Part shown: one piece after another, positions 15,591 to 25,276 of the stretch
How positions within the stretch are numbered: position 1 is the first letter of the stretch
How the letters are laid out: every line of letters begins with the position of its first letter
Source of the DNA: CAZNLH01 sp964573995
GTDB lineage: Bacteria > Gemmatimonadota > CAZMKB01 > CAZNLH01
DNA: 64,000 bases
Direction of reading: 5' to 3'
Assembly: GCA_964573995.1 (NCBI GenBank)
Contig: CAZNLH010000014.1
Coordinates: forward strand, 6,160-70,159
Translations under genes and position numbers: made by a program
The notes under the pieces: model-generated
The model's input: the letters and a program-made list of their open reading frames with translations, nothing else
What the model was told of the DNA's origin: nothing
The model's database searches: none

Positions 15591-17269
15591 ATGAAACAAT
15601 TTCGTTATCCGCCCGAAGGACGATCCAAGGTCCTGCTCGTCTTCCCGAAGCTCTTCCCCAAGAAGACGTACCAGGAGGACGAGTACATTCACTTCCCCCA
15701 GTCGGTCCTCAAACTCGCCGCCGCGCTCATGGAAGATAATGTCGAAGTGACCATACTGGACGGCCGGGTAGAGGAGGACTATCAAGAAAAGATACTTCCA
15801 CTCAAAGATGACCTCCTGTGCGTGGGGCTGAGTTGCCTGACCGGCCAGGTAAGCCAGGGCCTTGAAATAGCACGCTTCGTCCGTGAAAAGGTACCGGAAG
15901 TACCGATCATCTGGGGTGGATGGCACCCGACAATATTCCACGAGACCTCCATCCTGAGCCCCTGTGCAGACATCATCGCCCGGGGAGAGGGAGAGGACAT
16001 CATACGAGAATTGGTAAGGGCTCTCAAGGCCGGTGCCGGCCTCGACGAAATCAAGGGGATCACTTACAAGACAAGCGGCGACGTAAAGATCAATCCCGAT
16101 CGTCCGATCGCAAGAGAATTCAAGTTCACCTCCCTCCCTTACGAACTCCTCGATCCATNNNNNNNNNNNNNNNNNNNNNNNNNNNNNNNNNNNNNNNNNN
16201 NNNNNNNNNNNNNNNNNNNNNNNNNNNNNNNNNNNNNNNNNNNNNNNNNNNNNNNNNNCCGATCGCAAGAGAATTCAAGTTCACCTCCCTCCCTTACGAA
16301 CTCCTCGATCCATCACGATACGAGATCCAGCAGGGACGAATCAGCCTCATAACGAGCAGGGGATGCCCACAGAACTGCTCTTATTGCACTATTCAAAGTT
16401 ACTATACCCGGCATTGGTATGGCAGGGATGCAGAACCGATCGTCGACCAGATTGAATACCTGAAAAATCGCTTCAATGTCAGGCACTTTATCTTCCAGGA
16501 CAGCAACTACTTCGTCAATCCCCGCAGGACAAAGGCGATCAGTGAAGAGATCCTCAGGAGGAAACTCGACATAACCTGGGAGGCGAGCGGGCACACCAAG
16601 GTACTCGTCAGAACCGACCCGGAGACCTACGAGGTGGTAAAAAAATCGGGTTGCAGGCAGATCAGCGTCGGGGTGGAGACGGGATCCACCAGGATGCTCA
16701 ATATCATCCACAAGGGATTGAAACTCGAGGAGGTCTTCCGGCTGGCGGAGATAATCGCTTCCTCCAAGATTACCTTCCGGACCAATTTCATGATCGGCCT
16801 CCCCGGTGAGACAAATCAGGACCTTCTCGAGACCTTAAGAGTGATAAGGAAACTCCACAACTCCTCACCCAACCTGAAGGTTTCCGTCTATATGTACCAC
16901 CCTATACCGGGCAGTCCCATGTACAGGGAAGAGATGGAATCGGGTCAGATCATCGATTATCCCACAACCCTCGAGCAATGGGCCAACTTCAAGATAGAGA
17001 CCGATACCGGCTGGGATGCCACGAGGCCGTGGCGAGGGAAAGACCTGATCGAGAATTACCGGAACAGGGACGGCGCGAGGTTGAGGAGCTTCTACCTTTG
17101 GGCAGGGTGCCTGAGCGACGGGTTTGAGAGACGCCTGGACAGCCGGGGGCTCCGGGCCGGCTATCAAATCCTCCGTCGACTTGCTGCATTCAGGCTGTCC
17201 ACGGGCATATTTTCACTCCCTCTCGAATGGTACGCCTACCAGTATTACAGGCGCAGGTGGAAGAGATGA
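15591..17269 (+). CDS. B12-binding-domain radical SAM protein, one gene split by a false scaffold gap
   Basis: The N-terminal 190 residues are a cobalamin-binding Rossmann domain (LLVFPKLFPKK, CVGLSCLTGQVSQGLEIARFV, WGGWHPT, DIIARGEGE). After the gap the frame shifts and continues with the radical SAM motif CPQNCSYC (preceded by ITSRG), VGVETGS and a C-terminal basic region. The 55 bases before and after the 100-N gap are identical. Removing one copy and the Ns joins the two frames into one 507-residue protein, the usual size for this class. Members are methylases, oxidases or ring-forming enzymes on lipids and natural products. The start ATG 15591 follows GAGGA. It lies in the glycan island, near a second member at 28021. 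The substrate is unknown. Confidence 0.88.
16104..16158 (+). repeat. 55-bp contig-end duplicate, left copy
   Basis: These 55 bases are identical to 16259-16313. They directly abut the gap, which is what an unmerged k-mer overlap between two contigs produces. Confidence 0.95.
16159..16258. other. 100-N scaffold gap, artefactual
   Basis: Exactly 100 Ns flanked by identical 55-base ends. Collapsing 155 bases restores the reading frame of the B12-radical SAM gene, so no sequence is likely to be missing. Confidence 0.95.
16259..16313 (+). repeat. 55-bp contig-end duplicate, right copy
   Basis: Identical to 16104-16158; see the gap entry. It is not a biological repeat. Confidence 0.95.
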
Positions 17270-17278
17270 CAGTCCCGG

Positions 17279-19261
17279 TTACCAGACGTACCCCAGGGAC
17301 CTGAGTATCTCCCGCGTGCCCCTGTCTATGGAGAGCCTCTTTCCTTGGCTTCCCGAACGTATCTTTACTATAAGGTCATCGAGAAGGGAATCCATTTCCG
17401 CCGCTTTCCTGGAATCAGCCCGGTATAGATCCTCCAGTTCCCCAGGATCGCCATCAATCCGATAGAGTCTCTCCACCGAACCATCTTCCGATCGAATTAG
17501 TTTCCAGCCGTCAACGCTCAAGCCACGGTAACGCGCCGCGGGGCTTGTGGCGTGGAGCGTCTCGAAGTAGGCCGGCCTATTCCCCTCCCCGGGTGTTTCC
17601 ATCCCCCTGATTCTACCCGCCAGGGAGACCCCCTGTACCTCTTCCATCGGCTTCATCCCCAACAGATCGAGGATGGTGGGCACAATATCCACGCTCTGAA
17701 CCAGCCCGTCAACACGCTTCCCAGCGGGAATGAGGTGGGGACCCCTGAATATCAGTGGCACATCGATTGTCTGCTCGTAGAGGGCGCCACTGTGCCCTAC
17801 ATAATCGTGCTCAAACAACGATTGGCCGTGATCAGCGGTAAGGACCACGAGGGTATGTCCCGCCAGGCCCAGTTGATCGAGGTGATCAAGTAACACTCCA
17901 ACGTAATGATCGGTGTAAGTCACCTCCGCCTTGTAGAGCGCCTTCATGTAAGCCACTTCAGGGTCATCGGCGCTGTAAACTGTAAAATCCCGCGTAGAAC
18001 GTATTGCCTCCCTCTTCCCAGGTGAGCCGACGCGGGCGAGGAGATCCGAGCCTGCATACATCTCCTCGTAAGCAGGGGGCGGATTCAAGGGATTGTGGGG
18101 ATCGAAGAAGTGGACCCACAGGAAAAAGGGCCTGTCCTTGATTCCATCGAGCCAACGAATGACCTGTTTAGTTGTCTCACCCGCCTTCCGCTCCGCAATA
18201 ACGACGGGATGGTATATTCCCACCCTCTCCATGACACCGGAGAGGCTGTAGAAGTCGGCAACCCGGCTGAAGAAGAATGAATTGCTGCCGATCAAGTGAT
18301 CGTCATACAGATCGAAACCCTGGTCGAGCCCGAAACTTGAATCCAGGGGAAAGGCGCTCACGAATGCGGACGTGACATAACCATCATCCCTGAACCGCTC
18401 CGCGATTGTTTGCGCATCAAGGCCCAACCTGTAAAATCCGTTGTCCCTTACCCCGTGGTAGGGTGGGTAAGTCCCTGTGAGGATGGAACTGTGAGATGGG
18501 CAGGTGATGGGGGCCTGAGCGACGCAATTCGTGAAGAGGGTTCCTTCTCTTGCCAGGCGGTCGATCGACGGAGTTCTCACCTCCCGGTTACCGTAACACC
18601 CAAGATGGTCCCTGCGTAACGTATCGATCGTGATGAGGAGGACATTCTCGTATGATCCCATCTCGCCCGAGGGGACTGGCCCCTTTGCATGCGGCGGTGG
18701 CGGGATGGAAACTCTCTCCCGGGGCACGAGAGACCAGCCTGTTACCAGGACGGGAGACGCCACGACAAGCAGCCAAATCGCGCGGGTAATGCGGCGTCGC
18801 CAGGCCGATACTCCCAACCGCAGGGCGAAAAATACCGGCAAGAAGGAGATACTCACGATAGAGAAGAAAAATGTGGGGCCATGTGCACGGCTTATCTGGA
18901 GGTTGTTTCTCTCCCACGCGACAAATCCATAGAGGAGAAGGATCACCGTCCAGGAGGCGAAGAGGGGAAAATAGGGGGGAAGTGTCTTAAAGATCACCGA
19001 CTTCCCTCGTCTTGACGAAATGGCTTGAATCATGGCCAATATCAGGCCGAGGACGAGACCGGCAAGAGGATAGAAGAATATGGGCAGGAGGAGGAAGGTA
19101 GACTTTAGGCGGATATCGGCAAAAAATGCCCCCCCCACTACGAATCCCCTGGTCATGGTATCAATAATGAACCATGCCGTTCCTCCAACCAGCCCCGAAA
19201 CAAGCCCGAGGTACAGTATCATCGACGTCGAATGATCCTTGCCTCTTCTACTGCTCTTCAT
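17279..19261 (-). CDS. Membrane-anchored sulfatase-fold (alkaline phosphatase superfamily) enzyme, Thr at nucleophile position
   Basis: 660 residues. About five membrane segments fill residues 10-180, followed by a periplasmic catalytic domain beginning NVLLITIDTLRRDHLGCYG. The nucleophile region reads APITCPSHSSILTG: where formylglycine sulfatases have C/S-x-P-S-R, this has T-x-P-S-H. The metal-binding TADHGQS and VGHSGALYE are kept. The protein ends RSLGYVW, like its two paralogues in the window (31733 and 33717). Thr nucleophiles occur in phosphodiesterase and phosphoethanolamine-transferase branches of the superfamily, so a phosphotransferase or phosphodiesterase acting on a surface glycan is more likely than a sulfatase. 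Its start overlaps the upstream radical SAM/SPASM gene by four bases. Confidence 0.85.
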   Translation of the reverse strand: MKSSRRGKDHSTSMILYLGLVSGLVGGTAWFIIDTMTRGFVVGGAFFADIRLKSTFLLLPIFFYPLAGLVLGLILAMIQAISSRRGKSVIFKTLPPYFPLFASWTVILLLYGFVAWERNNLQISRAHGPTFFFSIVSISFLPVFFALRLGVSAWRRRITRAIWLLVVASPVLVTGWSLVPRERVSIPPPPHAKGPVPSGEMGSYENVLLITIDTLRRDHLGCYGNREVRTPSIDRLAREGTLFTNCVAQAPITCPSHSSILTGTYPPYHGVRDNGFYRLGLDAQTIAERFRDDGYVTSAFVSAFPLDSSFGLDQGFDLYDDHLIGSNSFFFSRVADFYSLSGVMERVGIYHPVVIAERKAGETTKQVIRWLDGIKDRPFFLWVHFFDPHNPLNPPPAYEEMYAGSDLLARVGSPGKREAIRSTRDFTVYSADDPEVAYMKALYKAEVTYTDHYVGVLLDHLDQLGLAGHTLVVLTADHGQSLFEHDYVGHSGALYEQTIDVPLIFRGPHLIPAGKRVDGLVQSVDIVPTILDLLGMKPMEEVQGVSLAGRIRGMETPGEGNRPAYFETLHATSPAARYRGLSVDGWKLIRSEDGSVERLYRIDGDPGELEDLYRADSRKAAEMDSLLDDLIVKIRSGSQGKRLSIDRGTREILRSLGYVW

Positions 19262-20244
19262 ATGTCAAACCTCGGGACTACATCGTTTGATCGATATTCG
19301 TTACAACAGCGGCACACACCTTCAAAACTCATCCTCAGGTGATCCCGTCGGAGCGAAACCGCGCGTTCGCCGTTCCAGACCTCTTTCAGGTCAGGTTCGC
19401 TTAGGACGTTCCCAAGGGCCAGTGTTCCCTCGTAATCTACGCAACAAGGAACCACCCGTCCATCCCACAGCACTATCGGGTAGCCGAGCCACAGCAATCT
19501 ACACCTGCTCCTGCGCTCGGTCGCCTTGTGAGTAATATGCGGTGTCACCTGGATCTCATCGACGATGCCGGCCCACCTGTCCCTAAATCCCGCAAGACAT
19601 TCAACGGTATCATCAGAGGCTACCATCGCCACTCCCACCCTTATCTCACTCTCCATTTCCTCCCTCAGCCGAAGAAATCGGAAGATCTTCACCTCGAGCC
19701 CCGCGTAATCATGACCCCGGATTCGCTCATAGACACTTCCGTACCCATCGATTGAAAAGATGATACGGTGCAACCCGCTATACAGTATCCCGCGGCTGAA
19801 CTCGTCGTCCAGGAGAGTCCCGTTGGTGTACAGATAAGTACGGATACCGCGCTCGGTTGCGCATTGAATGAAGTCGAAGAGCCTCGGATGCATCAGGGGC
19901 TCTCCCCACAAGCAGAGTTGGATGATCTCGAGCCCGGGGTTGTTTTCCAGGACGCGACGGAAGACTTCGAAGCCCATAAAGCCCTTCTGTCTCTTCATTC
20001 CATTATTGACCGGGCACACGTTGCACTCGAGGTTGCAGGTGTTGGTGAGTTCCAGGGCAGCCATCTTCACCTCGTGGACTTCCAAGCCTCCCATCCTGTA
20101 TGCCACCTCGTTCCTTGTGGCGGCCCGGATGCCAGAGAATGTGAAAAACTTGGTGTGAAGAAAATCACCCAATTCCGGCCGCTTCATGTAATACCTTGAA
20201 ACCATCCTGCAGATGAGCGCAGTTGCCTTCTCTTCAAAGTTCAT
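19258..20244 (-). CDS. Radical SAM/SPASM domain protein, 328 aa
   Basis: The radical SAM motif CNLECNVC lies near residue 70, followed by GEPLMHP and YTNGTLL. The C-terminal SPASM region has CRLLWLG, VVPCCVDYEG (..LGNV) and CRCCNEY, enough cysteines for an auxiliary cluster. The N terminus (about 50 residues) is helical. SPASM enzymes modify peptides, or act on glycan and cofactor precursors; in polysaccharide islands they often have unassigned roles. It is the first gene of a two-gene unit with the sulfatase-fold gene (ATGA overlap), so the two probably act on the same surface molecule. Confidence 0.85.
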   Translation of the reverse strand: MNFEEKATALICRMVSRYYMKRPELGDFLHTKFFTFSGIRAATRNEVAYRMGGLEVHEVKMAALELTNTCNLECNVCPVNNGMKRQKGFMGFEVFRRVLENNPGLEIIQLCLWGEPLMHPRLFDFIQCATERGIRTYLYTNGTLLDDEFSRGILYSGLHRIIFSIDGYGSVYERIRGHDYAGLEVKIFRFLRLREEMESEIRVGVAMVASDDTVECLAGFRDRWAGIVDEIQVTPHITHKATERRSRCRLLWLGYPIVLWDGRVVPCCVDYEGTLALGNVLSEPDLKEVWNGERAVSLRRDHLRMSFEGVCRCCNEYRSNDVVPRFDI

Positions 20245-20313
20245 CGTCTTTTTCGGGATCAGGCCATTATCGCATAATATAACACGTTCAAAGCGGTTCG
20301 TCCCCCAGGATGT

Positions 20314-22194
20314 CTAACCCTTGACCTCAAAGGCCATGATCGAGTCGTCGCTGAATACGGGCGGGCCGAGCGTCCGCTCCAGTTCATCGATAAGTTCCTT
20401 AAGATATCTGCCGTCCTCAAACGCGGTCTTCTTCCTCATGGTGAAATAGAACTCCTCCTGCAAGAGATCCCTTTGCGGGGCCATGAACGGGGGGAGCAGT
20501 GAATGTAACAATCCCCGGCCAACCGATCCCTTCGCGGGATTCACTTCAGTATATGGCCTCAACAGGCCCACATGGACAATGACGTAACGAATGCCGAGCC
20601 CTCGAAGGATTTCCTCGGCGTTCGAAGGCAGCGTGATCTCCTCCCCCCTCTCCTCGGATAATACCGGGTTGGCCAATTCCTTTATGACTGGGGTGGTCTT
20701 GAGGAAATCGATCACCTCCTCCTTCGGATGTACGACCTGGCCGCCTACAATCCTCTTTCCGTGTATCGTCTGATAAAACATGTACCTCGTCGTGAAGGGG
20801 GTCATTACGGGTACTTCCAGGATGGCATAATCCCCTCTTCCATCCGCGGCAAGTCTGTTGTAAAAGGGCGACATATGCACGGTGTAATGACCAATGGGGG
20901 CGGTAAAGTACTCCCCGAGGATCAAAACGTACAGGAGGATGAACACGGGGCCTACCGGCCTGCGTCCGCCCCAGACCCGCCACCTTGCGATCCACCCTGC
21001 AATCACCGTCCCGCCACTCCCGGCCAGCACCGCTACACATGCCATCACCGGCGCGAGGAATCGGTGGGGATAACGCACCGCCCTGAAAATGGGGAGCCTG
21101 TCGAGGATGAGCCATGGCAGTGGAATGTTGTGATAGACATGGTCAAATACGGTCAGGTAAGGACCGAGGAGAAAGAGGAAAAAGACAAGTGTCGAGGCAA
21201 TCCACAGCCCCTTCTCCTTCATCTTCCCCTTCAACGCCCCAAAGAGGGCCAGGAGGAGGGCCAGGTATCCCATCACACCCGGCCAGGAGATCGGCCCGGC
21301 GAGCCTGAGGCCGAAGAGTTGAGTCATACCAACCTGGAACGTCGAGCCTGTTCTCCCGCCTTCCAGTACGTGACCTCCCTTCAAGAATTGTGCGTAAAGG
21401 CTCGTGTACATGTTCGTCTCTCCCTGGATCACTTCGCGGATCATCGGGTAGGCGAATGGAAGGATGAGTAGTCCGTACAGGCCGGCTGCAAAAGAGAGGT
21501 CCTTGATGAATCCCATCGTCAGGAGACTCCTGTCCTTCACCGCGAGGTAATAAGAAAGCGAGAACGCGGCGAACAGGAACAGAAAGACCATGAGATACCA
21601 GGAACTCAGGCTGGCAAAGAATAGCATGATGGCGCTCCACGAGGCCTCTTTCAATCCACCGCCCCTGAGGAATCGCAGGAAGAAAAAAGCGAAGAGAGGT
21701 ATCCACTCGATACTCGCCGCCCAAATCTGGTAGGATTTTACGAAGTGGTAGGGACAAAAGGCCAGGATAAGGCCGGACATGAATGCAGCACGCCGGTCAC
21801 CGGTCAAGTCGTGAACGAGCAAGTATGATCCAAGCCCCGCCAATACGAATGTCAGGAGGTACACAACATTGTAGGCCGTTATCACGTCCACCACATACAG
21901 CAACGGCAACGCCAGAGCCGCGTTAGTCACAGAAAGGGTATGAAACGCCAGACTGACCCCGGTTGGGAAAAAGAGGTAATCTGTTGTATAGGGGTTTTTC
22001 CCCCATTCGATGAGAGCGGTCTTGAACCACCAGAAGTTCCACAGCCCCTGGAAATAGTCGTTGTGGATCGAGTAGTGCTCCCCCATGTGAAATGCCATCG
22101 GGTAGGTCATGACTATTGTTATCGCCAGGTAGCCGAAGGCGACAGCGATCAGTTTCCCTGGGGGATTCATCGAATTTCTTGACGCATCATCCAC
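20314..22194 (-). CDS. Polytopic membrane protein, GT-C/YfhO-like, 626 aa
   Basis: About eleven to twelve hydrophobic segments occupy residues 15-440, then a C-terminal soluble domain of about 180 residues. A conserved-looking acidic loop after the first membrane helix (HNDYFQGLWNFWWFK) resembles the catalytic loop of GT-C glycosyltransferases, which use lipid-linked sugars. RYPHRFLAPV between late helices resembles the pattern seen in YfhO-like and related proteins. The C-terminal domain has IRYVIVHVG, common in these families. It is transcribed in the same direction as the radical SAM/SPASM pair (69-bp gap) and is likely part of that unit. Glycosyl transfer to a surface polymer is inferred. 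Confidence 0.7.
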   Translation of the reverse strand: MDDASRNSMNPPGKLIAVAFGYLAITIVMTYPMAFHMGEHYSIHNDYFQGLWNFWWFKTALIEWGKNPYTTDYLFFPTGVSLAFHTLSVTNAALALPLLYVVDVITAYNVVYLLTFVLAGLGSYLLVHDLTGDRRAAFMSGLILAFCPYHFVKSYQIWAASIEWIPLFAFFFLRFLRGGGLKEASWSAIMLFFASLSSWYLMVFLFLFAAFSLSYYLAVKDRSLLTMGFIKDLSFAAGLYGLLILPFAYPMIREVIQGETNMYTSLYAQFLKGGHVLEGGRTGSTFQVGMTQLFGLRLAGPISWPGVMGYLALLLALFGALKGKMKEKGLWIASTLVFFLFLLGPYLTVFDHVYHNIPLPWLILDRLPIFRAVRYPHRFLAPVMACVAVLAGSGGTVIAGWIARWRVWGGRRPVGPVFILLYVLILGEYFTAPIGHYTVHMSPFYNRLAADGRGDYAILEVPVMTPFTTRYMFYQTIHGKRIVGGQVVHPKEEVIDFLKTTPVIKELANPVLSEERGEEITLPSNAEEILRGLGIRYVIVHVGLLRPYTEVNPAKGSVGRGLLHSLLPPFMAPQRDLLQEEFYFTMRKKTAFEDGRYLKELIDELERTLGPPVFSDDSIMAFEVKG

Positions 22195-22570
22195 CGTTCA
22201 ATGTGCCTCACGATATTGGCCTTGCAAGGGATCTATCCCGCGAATAATGCCGGCAAATCCCGCGCCGCCCGCCGTACAATCACACCCGGGCATTTCAATT
22301 CATATTTGACAAAATGGACCCGTTAGAGTAAAATAACCGGTTAAAAAGATACGTTCTCCGGGAAGAGATACCTTGTCATCCTGCCTATCTTTTGTTTATT
22401 TATCTATAATGCAGAGACCTTCCGCGCTGTTTTCATCACCTGACCGGCAGGGGATCATGAGAAGACCAGCCGGGAGGTATTTTTCGCAAACTTTAAGTCA
22501 CGCCCGTCATGAAGTCAACAACAACGTGCTGCCAAGCTACGGCACGGAATATGAATAGAAAAAAGACGAG
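22195..22570. other. Divergent intergenic region in the glycan island
   Basis: About 375 bases with no gene I can support. The plus-strand promoter at 22306-22334 leaves a leader of about 230 bases before the methyltransferase gene. I see no terminator, riboswitch or repeat in it. Confidence 0.5.
22306..22334 (+). promoter_or_regulatory. Sigma-70 promoter of the 22571-26329 gene group
   Basis: TTGACA (22306-22311), 17 bases, TAAAAT (22329-22334); the same -10 sequence as the promoter at 15471-15499. Confidence 0.72.
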
Positions 22571-23212
22571 ATGAAACTACCCGATCGAAGGCATATCTCC
22601 GCCACCAACATGGAGGATCCGCTAAAGTACTACTACCTCCCAGTACTCGGGGCCTTTTTCCGAAAGAGGCTGGACGTGGGCCTCAGGCTCCTTGGTCTGG
22701 GGCCCTTCAGGAGGATACTTGAAATCGGCTACGGAAGTGGAATCCTCTTCCCTGAACTCCGGAGACGTTGCAACATGATCTTTGGCGTGGACAATCACCA
22801 CAGCCCACAACTCGTCAAGGACATGATGAAAAAGGAGGACATCGACGCATCCCTGATGGTGGGAGACATCCTCCACCTGTCCTATGCCGACTGCTCCTTC
22901 GACGCCGTCGTCTGCCTGAGCGTCATGGAACACATAGCCGACGTCGAGGGAGCGGTCGCAGAGATCCAACGGGTCCTTGCCCCAGGCGGCCTGGCCGTGA
23001 TCGGCTTCCCCACCCATAACAGGGTCATGATGACACTGCTTACACTGATAGGCGCTCCCTGTATCGACAAACGTCACGTCTCCGGTCCAAAGGAGATCAG
23101 GGGGGCCACCGGCAGCAAGATGTCCATCATGAAAGAAGAGTGGTTCCCCTCCTTCCTACCGAGAGACTTCTCTCTCTACATCGTTCTGAGAGCGATCAAA
23201 GAGGGGCGCTGA
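22571..23212 (+). CDS. Class I SAM-dependent methyltransferase, 213 aa
   Basis: ILEIGYGSGILFPEL is the SAM-binding loop, GVDNHHS the acidic residue after strand 2, and FDAVVCLSVMEHI with EIQRVLAPGGLAVIGFP the later UbiE/Coq5-type motifs. The first 45 residues are specific to this protein and contain MEDPLKYYYLPVLGAFFRKR, suggesting membrane association. ATG 22571 has only a weak ribosome site (GACGAG). Its stop overlaps the ATG of the next gene (TGATG), so it is translationally coupled to a membrane glycosyltransferase. The acceptor is probably a glycan or polyprenyl-linked intermediate, by context only. Confidence 0.82.
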   Translation: MKLPDRRHISATNMEDPLKYYYLPVLGAFFRKRLDVGLRLLGLGPFRRILEIGYGSGILFPELRRRCNMIFGVDNHHSPQLVKDMMKKEDIDASLMVGDILHLSYADCSFDAVVCLSVMEHIADVEGAVAEIQRVLAPGGLAVIGFPTHNRVMMTLLTLIGAPCIDKRHVSGPKEIRGATGSKMSIMKEEWFPSFLPRDFSLYIVLRAIKEGR

Positions 23213-25104
23213 TGAAAGGCAAGGCCCCCCGGGCGGATATCAAGCGCCCCTGGACGACAACAACTCCGAGCAGATTTGACACCACAAGTCTTATCCTTAT
23301 CTCGATCCTCGTGCTGAGTGCCATCCTGAACCTGATGAACATCAGGTTCGGGCTTCCCTACATTTATGGCAGAAACGTCGAAGGGAGGATCGCCACCATC
23401 ACGGTAGACGCATTCGTCACCGGGGACCTGAACCCCCATGTCGCCATCTATCCCCACCTGCAACTATATCTGCTGTTGTCCGCCTTGCTTCCCTATTACC
23501 TCTGGGGACGGCTGACCGGCGTCTTCGCCTCTCGCGCAGATATAATTGCATTGTTCCACGCGAATCCAACCGCCATTTACACGATCTTTCGAACGATGAC
23601 CGCCCTCTTTGGAACCGGATGCGTCCTGATGACGTACCTCGTTGCAAGGCGGCTATACGGAAAAAAGGTCGGGCTGCTTGCGGCATTTCTGCTCACGGGC
23701 CTACCCCTTCTGATCACCAACGCGCACATGGTTACCCCTGATGTGATTATGACCTTTTTCATCCTGGCCTCTTTCTATTTCGCCATAAAGGTCGCCACTG
23801 AAGGGAAAAGCAGGGATTATTTCCTGAGCGGGGCCATGCTCGGGCTGGGATTTACCTCGAAGTATCCCGCAGCCATCGCGGTGACTTTTATCCTCTGCGC
23901 CCATCTGTACCGTACCAGGGCAGCATTGAAAGATCAAGACAGGAGCCCACGATGGAGCCCTCTCGCTGCGATCATACCGGTTATCCTCGGCCTGGCGATC
24001 ATAATGCCGGGGGTCTTTCTGGACCTCTCCCCCATCACGACCCCGCTCAATCGCCACTTACACGTGAACGCCGGAAAGGTAACCATCCTATTTCGTACGA
24101 CGGCCATACTAACTGGAACGATCCTGATCTTGCTGCCTTACCTGGCATGGAGGATCAAGGTACTGGGAAGATTCCTCTTCCGTCACAGGCACTTGGCCCT
24201 CGCCTCGGCTGGATGCGTCCTGCTGATATGCCTGGGTAGCCCTTACCTGTGGATCGATTTCTCAGTGACGCTGAATTCCCTCATCTACCATGCGCTCACC
24301 GAGAGCAAGCCCTTCTGGGGATCCGAGGAGACACCGGCAGGATGGATCACGTATCTATCCATACTAAGAGACGGCACGAGCCTCCCGTTTGTGCTCCTTT
24401 CATCAGGGGGGGTCGCCGCCATTGCCCTGCGACACCGCAGCAGAGACATCTTGCTCCTCTCGTTCCCGGCCGTATATTACCTTTTCATGGGATCATTCGA
24501 GACCAAGATACCACGATACATGATCCCTATCCTGCCCTTTTTGTCCATCTTCGTGGCGTCGCTCCCCGTAACCTTGAGGGGGAGGATCAAGTCACTCGGC
24601 CGGGGAGGCGTCCCGGCACTATTCGTCCTGATCTCACTACTGTCCATTCCATCGCTCATATCATCCCTCAAGTGGGACACGTTGATGGGGCGCACCAATA
24701 CCCGCACACTCGCCAAGGAATGGATCGAGGCAAACATAGCCAGGGGCAGTAGGATCGCCCTCGATGCCCTGGGACCACCACTGTCTGAATCTGACTATCA
24801 ACTCTTTGTGGCCTACAGGGGTAAGATTCAGCCGATCGATGACCCCTGGACGCATTACAGGCTTGGTGAGGCCGGGAACGTTGACAGGCTGCTGGAAGAG
24901 GGGATCCAATATGCCATAGTCAACAGCGATACCTACCGAAACTATTTCAGGGTCCCTGATCTCTACCCTAAGGAGTGCGCTTTTTACCTTGAACTTGACT
25001 CACGGGGCCACCTGATACGGACCTTCAAGGGGGGGGATAACCCGGGGCCGGATATCAAGATCTATTCCTTGATCCCGCCCGGGTCGAGCGATTCCCATCC
25101 GTAA
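23212..25104 (+). CDS. ArnT/PMT-like GT-C membrane glycosyltransferase (GT39/GT83-like)
   Basis: 630 residues, about eleven membrane helices. NLMNIRFGLPYIYG near the N terminus followed by an acidic loop (TVDAFVTGDLNPH) is where PMT/ArnT enzymes hold the catalytic Asp. FRTMTALFGTGCVLMTYLVARRLYGKKVGLLAAFLL and AHMVTPDVIMTFFILASFYFA are family-typical helices, and the C-terminal 120 residues form a soluble domain. Such enzymes move a sugar from a polyprenyl phosphate carrier to lipid A, protein or a polymer on the outer face of the inner membrane. The chosen ATG overlaps the methyltransferase stop by one base. A longer in-frame start at 23140 would lie inside that gene and is rejected. Confidence 0.8.
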   Translation: MKGKAPRADIKRPWTTTTPSRFDTTSLILISILVLSAILNLMNIRFGLPYIYGRNVEGRIATITVDAFVTGDLNPHVAIYPHLQLYLLLSALLPYYLWGRLTGVFASRADIIALFHANPTAIYTIFRTMTALFGTGCVLMTYLVARRLYGKKVGLLAAFLLTGLPLLITNAHMVTPDVIMTFFILASFYFAIKVATEGKSRDYFLSGAMLGLGFTSKYPAAIAVTFILCAHLYRTRAALKDQDRSPRWSPLAAIIPVILGLAIIMPGVFLDLSPITTPLNRHLHVNAGKVTILFRTTAILTGTILILLPYLAWRIKVLGRFLFRHRHLALASAGCVLLICLGSPYLWIDFSVTLNSLIYHALTESKPFWGSEETPAGWITYLSILRDGTSLPFVLLSSGGVAAIALRHRSRDILLLSFPAVYYLFMGSFETKIPRYMIPILPFLSIFVASLPVTLRGRIKSLGRGGVPALFVLISLLSIPSLISSLKWDTLMGRTNTRTLAKEWIEANIARGSRIALDALGPPLSESDYQLFVAYRGKIQPIDDPWTHYRLGEAGNVDRLLEEGIQYAIVNSDTYRNYFRVPDLYPKECAFYLELDSRGHLIRTFKGGDNPGPDIKIYSLIPPGSSDSHP

Positions 25105-25222
25105 TCGTCCAGGGCGAGACGGCGTGGGCAGGCAACTGGCCTGCAATGGCCCTTGGGCCTGTGAGGAGGCGCGAATGGCCGACATACCGCGGATTGATGC
25201 TGCCGACATTCAATTCGGGACT

Positions 25223-25245
25223 GATCCGGGCAATTGGCCCGGATC
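25223..25245. terminator. 9-bp perfect hairpin between GT-C and GT2 genes
   Basis: GATCCGGGC (25223-25231) and GCCCGGATC (25237-25245) with a 5-base loop AATTG, followed by TTGAAGGACCTGTTT. The T-run is poor, so this may be a weak or partial terminator that attenuates reading into the GT2 gene. Confidence 0.45.
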
Positions 25246-25276
25246 TTGAAGGACCTGTTTAATAACAGGGCGTTTG

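Noticed and set aside
16104..16313. Direct repeat as a biological feature such as a target-site duplication
   Set aside because: The copies abut a 100-N gap at both sides and their merger restores a gene, so they are contig overlaps.
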